A DNA stretch of 64,000 bases from Elusimicrobiota bacterium (GTDB taxonomy: Bacteria > Elusimicrobiota > Elusimicrobia > UBA1565 > UBA9628). Below the pieces are notes generated by a model. That model did no database searches, had not been told where the DNA came from, and worked only from the letters and a program-made list of their open reading frames with translations. Location: assembly GCA_016212855.1 (NCBI GenBank), contig JACRDP010000015.1, positions 47,412 to 111,411 on the forward strand, read 5' to 3'. Position numbers and translations under genes: made by a program. Positions 15,001 to 27,000 of this stretch are shown here, one piece after another. The first letter of the stretch is position 1. Each line of letters opens with the position of its first letter.

Positions 15001-18000
15001 CACCGCGATCAACATCTGCGTCAGCGCGGAGCCGACCGAGCTGTACGTGCCGGTCGAGCGGACGAAGGCGGTCGCGTAGCTCTGATCGATCGGCGTCACG
15101 ATCGTCGTCGTCGGCGCGAGCGCGTCGAAGTCGAAAGTGTAGCTGACCAACGTCTCGACGTTGCCGGTCTTGTCGGTCGAGCGCAGATCGACGGTATACT
15201 TCTCACCGTCCTGCCAACCGGGCAAGGTGTCACCAGCGGGATTTGACGGCGGGTATGTCCACGAGGCGGGGTCGACCGTCGTCGTCGACACCGTGCGGAA
15301 GGCGACGGGAACGTTGAAAGATCCGCCCTGCCAGTATTGGCCGTCGGAGAACCGGCTGATCGCGATCTCCACCTTCTCCAGGCCGGACTTGGCCTGCGTG
15401 GACGGAAACAGCACCCAGTCCAGCGCGGTGCCCGACAGCGGCGTGCCCGCGAAGCTCGCCGGGTATGCCGGCTGATTAGGAACGGCAATCGTCGTCGAGG
15501 GCTTGTTGACGTCGTATTTGAACACCACCGGCGCGCCGAGCCCGGAGTCGTTGCCGGCCTGATCGATTCCTCCGACTTTGACCGTGTACTGCTTGTTGTC
15601 GAGCCACGCCGGCGCGGCATACGTCCACGGGTTCGTGGAGACCGCGGGCACCGTGCTGGCCGTCGCGGTCCAGGAGCCGTTCCAGTAGAGGGTCGGCGAG
15701 TCGGAGATGTCCTTGATCTCGATGTACACGCTGGCGACGCCCGCGGGAGAGTCGTTCGACGTGCCGCGCACGGTGACAAGCGGGCGCGCCGTGCCGTAGT
15801 TCGGATACGCGGGCATCGGCGTGGAGATCACGACGCTGGGCCCCACCTGGTCGAGGACGTACTGCGCCGTCGTCGGAGTCTCCAGGTTGCCGGCGTTGTC
15901 CTTGGCCTGGATCGCGATGCCGTACGGCGTGCCGTCGCCCTGGGTGATCGTCGGGAACGAGTGCCCGGTCGTGCCGGGGTAGTCCCAGGCCACCGTGCCG
16001 GAGGAGCCCGTGATGGTGACGGGCAACTGCACCGGCACGTCGGGCGTGCCCGTGTTCCAGCCGCCGCCGCTCCAATAGTAGCTGCTCGCCCCGACCACGT
16101 ACCAGACGCGCAGGTAGTAGGTGGCCGCGCCGGACAGGTCGGAGTTCGACGTGCCCGAGATCGCGTTCAGGTCGTGCAGGAAGCCGGTCACCGGCGGGTT
16201 CTGTACGACGGAGATGGGAGGATTGTCGTCGACCTTGAAGTCCACGAGGCTCACGTTCTGCGTGAAGGTGTTGCTCAGGTTGCCGACGATGGAGCCGGCG
16301 ACGTCCTTGGCGCGGTCGCGCGCGCGCGTCTTCGCGTGGTACTGCCGCTCGTTGACCCAATCCGCCGCGGTAAAGAGGACCTGCCAGGTCGCCGTGCCGG
16401 CGGTGACGGTCAGCCACTGCGCGGCCTCGACCGTGTTCGAGGAGAACTTGGTGCCGTTGGCGCTCGGCGGCTGGTTCACGACGCCGGTGTAGTAGTAGCT
16501 CGTGTTGCCCTGCACGTACCAGATCACGTTCTGCACGGTCTGCAGGGCGTCGTTGGCCGGGTACAGCGCCGCCTCGGGGTCGGAGGCCGTGCCGGTCAGG
16601 GCCGAGCCGCCGTTAAGCTGCGTGGATTTATAGGAAACGCCCTGCGCGGGCTGGGTGAAGCCCGCGCTGGGCGCGTTCTTGTCGATGTTGAGCGTGCGGC
16701 TCGACAACGGCGCGGTGAACGAGGCCTGGACGTTGCCCGCGAAGTCCACGCCGCGCGCGGTGATCGTGTAGGGCTTGCCCGAGGTCAGGGCCGAGGTCAG
16801 CGAGCCGTTCGAGTACGTCCACGGGTTCGTGCCGGTCGCGACGAAGAAATTCGGGCAGACCGTGTCGAAAGCCGACGTGCCGTTGTTCCAGCAGATGTCG
16901 TTGTGCGGCTCGCGGATCTGCAGTTCGACGCGCTGGACGTCGGAGAACTTGTTGTTCGGGTTCGCCCCGCCCGGGTCGAGCGAGGTGCCCGAGATCGTGG
17001 TCAGGTTGAGATACACCTGGCCTGAGGAAGGCTGGCTCAGGAGGCCTTGCGGCGTCGTCGTGTCGTAGACGAAGCTGAACGCGGCCATCGAGGCCTCGAC
17101 GCTCTGGTCGTTGCCCGCCTTGTCCGCCGCGTGCGCGTACAGGACGTAGTCCTCGCCGTCCCTGAGCCCCGCGCCGGCGAGCGTCGTCGTGCTCCAGGTG
17201 TACGGGCCGGTGCCGGAGAAGTTGGGCGCCTCGATCAAGATCTCGGAGAGGCCGGGAGCGAAGGCCGTGCCGTTCCAGTAGTCGCCGGTCACCGCGTTCT
17301 TCAGACGCACCTTGACGCCCGAGAAGAGGATCGACGGCGGCGTCGTGTTCGTCGGGTCCGCGGCGGTGCCGGCGATCGACGGCATCGAGCTCAAGCAGGC
17401 GTTGGCGCCCGCGCACGGGACGACGACGGGAGCCGTGAAGCCCGCGGTCGGCAAGGTCTTGTCGAAGACGAAGGTGCGCGACACCGCGGTGCCGAGCAGG
17501 CCGGCGGTGTTGACCGGCGTCACCGTGAGGCTGTAGGAGGCGTTGTCGACGATGTACGGCGAGGCCAGCGCGATACCCCACGTCTGCGGGGCGCCGGGAG
17601 TCACATTGAGATCGGTCCACGTCACGCCGTTGCCCCAAGTGCCGGTCGGGTCGAACCAGTAGCTCGCCGGCTCGGTCAGGCGCTTGAGCTCGAGGCGCAC
17701 GCCGTTGGTCAGACGCAGGTTCGTGCCGGTGCCGGTGATGGTGAGGACGGGAACCGACGTGGCCGGGCCGTAATGCTTGAGGTCGGGCGCCGGAGGCTGG
17801 ACGAGGCTCAAGGACGGCGTCGGCGCCTTGAGGTAGAACTGGATGTCGTAGCCTGCGTGCGCGGCTTCGACGTTGCCGGCCTGGTCCACCGCGCGCGCGG
17901 TGACCGGGTAGGTCGAGTCGTCGGCGAAGGCGACCGGCGTCGTGTCGTAGGACCAGCCATAGGTCGTGCCGGTGATCAAGGCGCCGATCACGCCGGAGGA

Positions 18001-21000
18001 GAACTCCACCGGCCCGCCCACCCAGCCGCTTCCGGTCCAATACTGGTTCACCGGCGCGGTCTCGTGGAGGGTCAGGCGCACGACCGAGAGCGCGCCCGGG
18101 TTGTCGTCGCGCGCCGTGCCGTAGATCGACATGATCTGGTTGTTGAAGCCGACCGGCGACGTGGCCACGGACACGGGCGCGGCCGCGTCGTAGACGAAGC
18201 TGTTGGTCGAGGTCACGATGTCGAGATTGCCGGCCTGGTCCTGCGCGCGCACGACCGCGCGGTAAACCTTGGTCGAGGTCAGCGCGCCGCCGGGCATGGC
18301 GAAGGTCCAGGTGCCGCTCGAGGCGCCGACATAGACAGCCGGTAGCCACACCGGGACGCCCGAGCCGAAGGTGCCGCCGTTCCACCAGTTCGTCGAGGCC
18401 GTGATCTCGGCGACCGCGACGCTGACCACGCCCGCGCCGCTCAGGCCGGACTCGTACTGGCGCGACGGGTTGCACTGCGCGGCCTGAAGCGTGCAGTACA
18501 GGTCGTCGGCCGTCCCGCGGATGGTGACCGCGGCGGAGGAGACGAAGGCGCCGGGGTTGGGCCAGGTGATGCCGCTGACCGGGGTGCTCAGGTCGACGAT
18601 GAAGGAGTAAGTCGAGACCGCGGACTCGACGTTGCCCGCGGCGTCGACGCCCTGGGAGTTCACGTCGAACTTATAGCCGTCCGTAAAGGTACCCGCCGGG
18701 AACGGGAAGGACCACGGATTGAGCCCGGTGAGGCCCGTATTGGAGAAGGCGGTGCTGGCCGACCACGTGGAGGAGAACAGGTCCCAGTATTCGCCGGTCG
18801 AGCGCTTCATGCGCAGCTTGACGTCCACGACGCCGCTGGGCTCGTTGGCCGGGAAGGCGTCGGCGGCCGCGCCGGTGATCGTCGGCGGCGCGTAGCCGAT
18901 CAAAGGCGCCGGCGAGCCCACCGAGGTGATCGGGGCCGCGTTGTCGTAGCTGAACGGCCGGGCCGGGCTGCCGTCGGCGTTCTGGTCGGCGTCGAGCTGG
19001 GCGTTCGAGGGCACGGGGCTGACGTTGCCGGCGCGGTCCGTCGCGCGCACCCACAGGCGCAGGGCCTTGGACTCGGCCGGCGTCATGATCGGGAAGAGCT
19101 GGCTCCAGTTGAACGTGGATCCCACGACTTGCCATCGGCCGTATTTCGTGCCCGGGACCGTGTCGTAGTCGCTGGCGAAGACGCCGGTATTGCCGCCGTT
19201 CCAGTACGCTTCGGCGGTCTGAAGCTTCATCAGGATCTCGACCGACTGCAGGCCGGAGGCGCCGGTCAGCTCGTCGTTGGCCGTGCCGACGATCGCGCCC
19301 AAGGACGCCGCGTTACGGTAGGCGCCGTACGCCGGCGTCGTGAACGTCGCGGTCGGAACCTGCGTGTCGTAGCGGAACGCCGCGCCTGAGCCGACGGGCG
19401 TCGGGTTCTGCTGGAGGTTCGTGGCGTTGTCGAAGGCGTCGGAGACGACGCGATACGTGGCGCTCGACTCGAGCATGCCCGCGGGCACCGCCGTGGACCA
19501 GGCGAGCGAACCGAGGCCCTGGATCGTCGTGCTCGCGACCTGCGTCCACGCGGCGGAAGGCGGGGCGGGAGGCGGATCAGGGATGGCGCCGTCGAAGACG
19601 CCGGTGCCCCAGTTCCACCAACCGGCCGGGGCCGCGCCGCCGGCGGTGTGGCGGATCGCCGCGTAAGTGCGGTACACGCCCGACGGATTGCTTCCCGCGT
19701 CCGTCGCGACGCCGGAGAAGACCGTCAAGGCGTTGACGGCCGAGCCGTTGCCGGGGACCGAGACAGTCGACGTCGGGCGCGTCACGTCGTACATGAACGG
19801 CTGCGGCGCCGGGTGCGTGATCGTCGGGTCGCCGGGCAGGAGGCCGACGACGAAGTTGGTCGTGTTGCCCGCGAGGTCGCGCGCGTACACGAACACGGAG
19901 TAGTTCACGCCGTCGGCGAGCTTGGTCTGAAGCTCGGGGACGGAGTACTGCCAGCCCGTCCCGGCGAGATACACCTGGGTGGACCACGAGATCGAGGACA
20001 GGTTCGTCGTGAAGTCGCGGGCGGCGTCGTTCCACCACACGTTCTGCAAAGCGCCCGAGGAGATCGCGAGCCAGACCTGGGAAACGCCCGAGGCGCCCGC
20101 GCCGGGATCGGACACCGTGCCCCACGTGTACGTGCTCACGCGCGTGGACTCGCCGGTGTTCGAGTAGGGCGGATTGACCGGCGGGGCGGCCGGGAAAGAG
20201 ATGGCGAGCGTGGGCGGCGTGCTGTCAAAATGGACGTCGTACTGCGGGACCGGCGACTGCACGTTGCCGACGTTGTCGGTGGCGCGCACGAAGATCTTAT
20301 AGAGGACGTTGTCGTTGAAGGCGCCGGACACGCCGGCTAGGGTCCAGTTCGGTCCCGCGAGGCCGGCATTGTTCCAGACCGGAACGCCGGCGAAGGTGTA
20401 GGCGGCGCCGTTCCAGTCGGGGCCGGTGGCCGGGTTGGTCGTGATGCGGACCTCGACCTTCTGCGTGCCGGACAAGGTCCCGTCGTGCGTGCCGGTCAGC
20501 GACGCCAGCGAGCCCACGTAGGAGCCGTTGACCACGTTCGTCATCGTCGCGATCGGCAAGGTCGCGTCCACGATGAAGGACGTGATCGCCGTGTAGCCGC
20601 TGACGTTGCCCGACGACGTGGCGGCGGCGTCGCCGAGGACCGCGGCGTCGTGCACGCGCGCGCGCGTGTAGAACACCGTGTCGCCGGGCGCCGCGTACTG
20701 GGCGATCGACGGGATGTTGAACATCGTCCAGGAAGTCCCGCTGGCGTTGGCCGTGTCCAAAGCGGCCGCGAACACGCTTCCGTTCCAGTACCAGCTCGTG
20801 CTCCCCACCAGGTACCACAGTTGGATGTCGATTCCGGACAGCATCAGGCCGGCGGATGTGCCGTTGACCAGCGGATCGGAGGCCGTGCCCTGGACGCCGA
20901 TCGCGTTCGCCCCGATCGCCGTGTAAGCCGGAAGGCTCGGCTGAGTGATCGCCAAGGTCGGCGCGTCCTTGTCCACCGCGATCGTGAAGGAGGAGTTCAC

Positions 21001-24000
21001 GGCCGTGAACACGTTTTGGATGTTGCCGGCGAGGTCTCGCGCGCGCACCGCGATCGAGTACTGGCCGCTGACCAAGGCCGCGTCCAGGTTCGCGTTCGTA
21101 TACGTCCACGTCGAGTTCGCGCCCGGCGCCGACTCGTAGAAGCCCGTCGCCGTCAGCCAGGTCGGCACGGCGGCGCCGAAGTTCGTGCCGTTGAAGTAAG
21201 AGCCGTTGGACAGCTTCTGCACGAGCACGTCGATGCCGGCCAGGCCCGACGGGGCGCTGCCGAAGCTCGCGGGCTTCGGATCGCGCGCCGTGCCCGCGAT
21301 CGTCGCGAGCGAGTTGATCGTCGCGGTGGACAACGGCGCCGTCATGGCCGCCGTGGGCACGGAGACGTCATAAAGGAAGGCGGTGCCGGTGATGTTGCCG
21401 GCGTTGCCCGCCTTGTCGGTGGCGAACAGGTTCACGTGGTACAGATAGCCGTCCTCGAACATCCGCTCGCCGGACAGGTAGGTCGTCGTGTACTCGAACA
21501 GACCGCCGCCCTGGTCGGTGGCGGCCAGGTTGTCGCCGACGGCGACGAAGGTCGAGGCGCCGATCGTCCACTCGAAGGAGTCCTTGTTGCGGATGACCTT
21601 GAAGTACACGCTCGCGGCGTCGAGGCCGGGCGGCGCGGGCGCGGGCGCGCCCGGGTCGGTCACCGTGCCGGAGATCGTCGCGAGCTGGGCCGCCTTGACG
21701 TAGGCGACGGCCGGATGCGTCACGGCGTTGACGGGCGCGGAGGAGTCGATGACGAAGGTCTTCGTGTCGAGGATGCCCGAGCAGGCGGCCCCGTCGGCGT
21801 CGGGATTGGCGCAAACGCGCACGTCGACCGTGTAGTTGTGGTTGACGCGCCACAGGCCCGCGCCCGGGAACGCGTAGAGCCAGTCGTTCGGCGGCACCAC
21901 GTTGATCAACGCGCCGATCGGGCTGGTCACCCACGTGCTGATGCTGATCCAGGTCGAAGAGGGGCTGAAGTACGAGCTGCTCTCGACTTCGAAGATGCGG
22001 ACCTCCGCGTGCGTGTTGCCGACCGCGGTGCCGGTGATCGTCGTCAGGACGGTCGGCTTGTAGAACGGATAGGTGACATCGGCGCCCGAGGGCCGCACGA
22101 TGGCGGCGGAAGAGCCCGGCGCCACGATCTGAACGCGGACGTGGCTCGAGTTCGCGGCCGCGGCGGGCGCGTAAACTTCCTGGTTGTTGACCACGTCGGT
22201 CGAGCGCGCGATCACGTGATAGAACACGCCGACGGTCCAGGCGGTGACGGCGCTGGTGTTCAAGCTCCACGACGCGCCCGCCGGCCGCTCGAACCAGTTC
22301 GGCGGGCCGGTGAACACCGACGCGGCCGTCGGGGCGATCGTCGGGTCTCCGGTCAAGCACTTGGTCAGATCGGGGTTGCCCGAGGCGTCCTGACAGATCA
22401 TCACGAAGGTCTTGCCCACGCCCGAGCCCGCGTCGGTCGCGGCGCCGGCGACGGCCGCCACCGGCGCCGCGATGCTGGCGTTGTGGACGGGGTTGGTGAT
22501 CGTCGTCGCGGGTGCCGACTTGTCGATGCGGATGCAGCGGACGTTGGTCGTGCTGAGCAGGACGCTGTTGCAGTCCGCAGGGTTGCCGGGCGCCTCGATG
22601 TTCGGGTCCCAGAACTTCGTCGCGTCCACCGCGGCGTCCTTGCCGCGCACGCGGATGCGGTAGGTTCCGCCGTCGACCATCGACTCCCAGAGGCTGCCGA
22701 CGACGCCGATCTGCGTCGCATACGTATAGCTCGAGCCGGCGACCGTCATCGCGCGGAACGCGGGCGGAGTGCCGCACGTGGCGCCCGAGGTCAGGAACGA
22801 GACGCCGTCCCAGCACTTGCCGGTGGCGGTCTCCTGGATCTCGACTTCTTCCGCGCAGATGTTGGGCACGGCGCCGGGCGTCCCGGGGCCGCCGTTCATA
22901 TTGCAGGTCGCGTTGGTACCGAAGCCGATGCCGGACGTCGGCCGGTCGAAGACCCGGGTGACGATGAAGGTCAGCGACGAGATCTGCGCGGCCCCGTTCC
23001 AGCCGGCGCTCGAGGAGAACCAGACGTTGTTGAAGCTCGTCGACGGCGAGACGAGGGTCGAGCTCGGGGGCTGGACCTCCCACTGGAACGTGGAGAGCAA
23101 GGTCACCGTCGAGCTGATGTTCGTGTAGGTCGAAACGACCTTATCCTTGGCCCAGGCATAAAGGAAGTAGGTCTCGGTGGACTTCGACTCCCAGAACGTG
23201 TCGCTGGGCACGCCGAGGTCGCCGAAGCGCCACTGCGGGTCCGTGACGATCGTGGCCGGCGGGTCGGCGCGCGTCGGGCTCCAGCCCGTGCCGATGAACC
23301 AGCGCGAGTCGCTCAAGCGCTGGACGCCCATCGCGACCGACAGCACGCCCGCCGCGTTCTTGCCGAACGAGCTCAGCTCGTCGTTGACGTCGGCGGTGAT
23401 GTAGTGCGGCAAGGTGCCCGAGGGACCGCCGAAGGTCAGACCGGTGGTCGGGAAGCTGAGATTGGAGAGCGTCGGCGCCGAGCTGTCGAAGATGAAGTTC
23501 CAGTCGTACAAACGCTGGTTGCCCGCGACGTCGGTGATCTCGTAGTGGAGCCAGTAGTCCTGCGAGTTGCGCCACGGGATGCCCGTCGCCAGCGCGACCT
23601 GGAACGAGACCGCGGTGGTCGACGTCGCGTTATTCCAGATATAAGAGGGCTCCTGGAACGGCCACGAGGACCCGGCGACGGCCGCGGTCTGGTCGTACTG
23701 CGTCTCGCCGAGGATGCCGTTGTAGCGCAGGTTGTAGCGCACGCTGGCGATGCCCGAGCCCGGGCCGTCGCTCAAGTGCAGGCGGATCGAATTCAGCGGA
23801 TTCGTGGACTGGTACAGGCCGACCGACGCGTTGGTGCCGATCACGACCGCGTTGTCGGCCAGCGGGCTCGTCGAGATGAGAATCGTGTTGATGACCGGCG
23901 GCGTGGTGTCCAGGCGCAGGTAGTAGGTGCGGATCGGCACCGACGCCGTGCCGGTGGAGTTGCCGGCCCCGTCGTGGCCGTACACCTCGATGCGGTAGAT

Positions 24001-27000
24001 GCGGCCGTCGGTCAGCGCGGCGGCGGCGCCGGAGATGTCCCACGCCCACGCATCCGCCGCGTCCGGAGCCGACAAAGTGAACGGGGTGATGTCCTTGTAG
24101 GCCGTCAGCCCGGTGAGCGAGGTGTTGTTGAAGTCCAGGTTAAGCGGGTCGAGCCAGCGGTCGACGGTCTCGGGCCCGCTGACCGTCAGGCGCGCCACGC
24201 GGACCGAGACGAACTGCTGGTCGAGGGTGTCGGACACGTTGTCCTGGATCGTGCCTTGGATCGAGGCGAACGAAGTCACCCACGTCGCCGTCACCGAGCT
24301 CGTGGCCAGGCCGGTCGGGAAGGTGACCGTCACGGTGGGCTTCTGGGTGTCGTAGACGAAGGTCGTGTACGAGGTTTTCGCCGGCCAGGTCACGGCGGAG
24401 GTCGAGGTGTCGAACTTGCGGCCGGCCGCGTCCGCGACGCGGGCGGAGATCGCGTATTTGCGGCCGTTCTGCCACTGCGGAAGCTTGATCGAGGTCCCCC
24501 CGTTGATCTCGACGTTGGTCCCGCCGACCTGGCCGCCCGGGAAGAACATCTGAGGCGTGTAAGGCGCGGCGGTCGACATCCAGACTTGGACGCCGGGCTG
24601 GCCGTTGAGTACGCCCGCGGTCGTGAACGCGATCCAGGTGTCGGTCGAGCCGGTCGGCATGCCGATGTCCTGGACCATGATGCTGCTGGTCTCGACGCCG
24701 GTACCCGCGTCGCTGAAGAGGAAAGTGATCGAGGAGACCGAGTTCAGCGCGCCGGTCAAGGTCGGGGACGTGATCGGCACCGACATCTCGGCGGTCGGGG
24801 CGAAGCGGTCGAGGCTGATCGAGACCGTGCTGATCTTGGCCGGATTATAAGGATCGCCGATGCCGCCGTCGCGCGTCTGCGCGCGCACGGTGATCTCGTA
24901 GGGCCCGTCGTCGGGGATGCTCGCCGCATTCGCGGTGTCGAACGGGAACGCGTAATAGGTGCCGGGCGCGAGCAACGCGAGCTTGTTCCACTTCGCCTCC
25001 TCGTCGCTGAAGGAGGTCGTCATGACGCCGCCGAGACCGTTCCAGGACTTGCCGGTGGCCAGGTGGGTGATGCGCACCGAGGCGCTGGTGACGATCGTCT
25101 GGTTGAAGTTGTTGAAGCCGACCGTGCCGGTCACCACGGTGAAGCCCAGGTTGTTGCCCGGCCCGGGGCTCGTGATCGACGCGGTCGGCACGGTTACGTA
25201 GAAGGTGCCGGCGGGAGACAGCGCCGTGCCCGAGGACGGATTGGTCAGCAGGATCGTATATTGGCCGCCCGCTACCGCCGTGGAAATCTGCACGTAGCTG
25301 ACCACGCCGGTCGAACCGCTGTAGTTCATCGAGGCGATGGAGATTCCCGGCTCGATATTGCCCGTGGCCAAGCTCTGGAACTGAATCTTGACCGTGTTCG
25401 TGCTGGGAAGGACGGTCGCCGAGCCCTGCCCCGTCCAGTTCTGGAAGCCGGCCCCGGTGATGCGTATCTGGCGGCTGAGCAGGCCAGTGACGGAGTTGTT
25501 GTAGACGACGCCGCCGGACGTGAACAACGGCGTCGACGGGATGTCAAAGTCCGAGACGTTCGTGAACGTCGGCGCGTTGAGCCGGAACGGCAAGGACACG
25601 TTCGAGCCGGCGCCGCCGTTGCGGTCGCGGCGCGTCGGATACTCCTGGCCGTCGCCCATGACGATGCGCATGTCGTAGTCGAAGCCGGTCGTGACGAAGG
25701 TCGAAAGCCGGATCGAGGCCCGCATCAAGCTCTTGCTGATCCAGGTCACCGTCCCGACGGTGACGGCACTCTGCGTCTCAGAGCTCGCCAAGATCAAGAA
25801 CCGCGGCGTCGGCGTCGAAGCGCCGACGGCCAACTCGAAGTTGTTGCCCGTGATGATCACGTCGTAATTCGGCTGGGTCAGGAAAGCGTCGTAGGCCGCC
25901 GCAGTGCTGACGGCGACGCCGCTCGGGATGGCGAAGGTCGAGGTGATGATCTTGTCGAAGTAAGTCTTGTCGAGGTCGCTCCAGATGATGGGGAGAGCCT
26001 CGTTCTTCTCCCCCCAGAACCCCAGCTTGGGATTGTTCAAGTCCGTCCCGGTTCGGAATACACGCAAGCTGCATTGGGTCGCGAGCGTCACCGTGGAGGC
26101 GCAGGTGAAATAGTTGAGCTGGTCTTGGTTGGTCGAAATATAGGCGATGTAGAGCTCGCGATCTGGCTCAGCGCCTTTATAGACGATGGAAATGGAGGGC
26201 TCGTAGAGGGGCCTCGCGCCCGCGCCGGCAGTCCCGCTGACGTCAAGCCACAGCGGGCCCGTGATGATGGCCTGGGAATTACGGCGATAGTAGGCAAGGT
26301 CTCCGCCGCTGCTGATAAAGACCAGATGCGCCGAGCTGAACGACACCTCGTTGATCGCGCTCGCGCCCCAGCCGTCGAGTTCTCCGGCAAGGGGCTCGTA
26401 AACAAGCGGTATGTCGGGGTTCGAGTTGAAGGTGTCGAGCGAGATCTCGGTGGCGGAGGGGTCACCCCCTCCCGCCAAGGTGTCGACCGTGTTGTTGTTG
26501 TTGGCGTCCGGACCGTTGCTGTTGTTATCAAGACGCACAAACCCGCCGTCGTAGTCCGAACCATCGTTATTGGTAGGCATGTTGTCGACGCGCCCCAACA
26601 TCATGACCCGCGCGTTGGTACCATCGAGGACGGGAACAGCCGCGGGGCCCGCCATCACGGGAAGACTGTTGTCGATGCTGGCCCCGCTCGCCTCCGAGCA
26701 CATCGCATACACGTGCGGCACGTCATTCCCGTTGGCGCCGCCATAAGTTGTGTCTCCCGCCGTGTGGAGGTAACCCGTGACGTCGCGCGTCAGGTTCATG
26801 AGGCCGACGACGCCCATACCCTCAAGCGGGGCCAGGTTGCGATTAGCGTCCGCAAAAACGGAAACATATTCAAGGCCCGTCGCCGTGGAACTGGAGTAGA
26901 CGATGACGGCGGAGCGCTGGGCCTGCGGATCCCAAGTCTGGTTGCTGCCGTTAGCCACGCTCTGGCACGTATTCGCCCGCACCGTCATCCTTTGACGCAC

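Noticed and set aside
8311..15246. Second very long plus-strand open frame
   Set aside because: Same antisense register and composition; it arises from avoidance of TTA, CTA and TCA codons in the sense gene.
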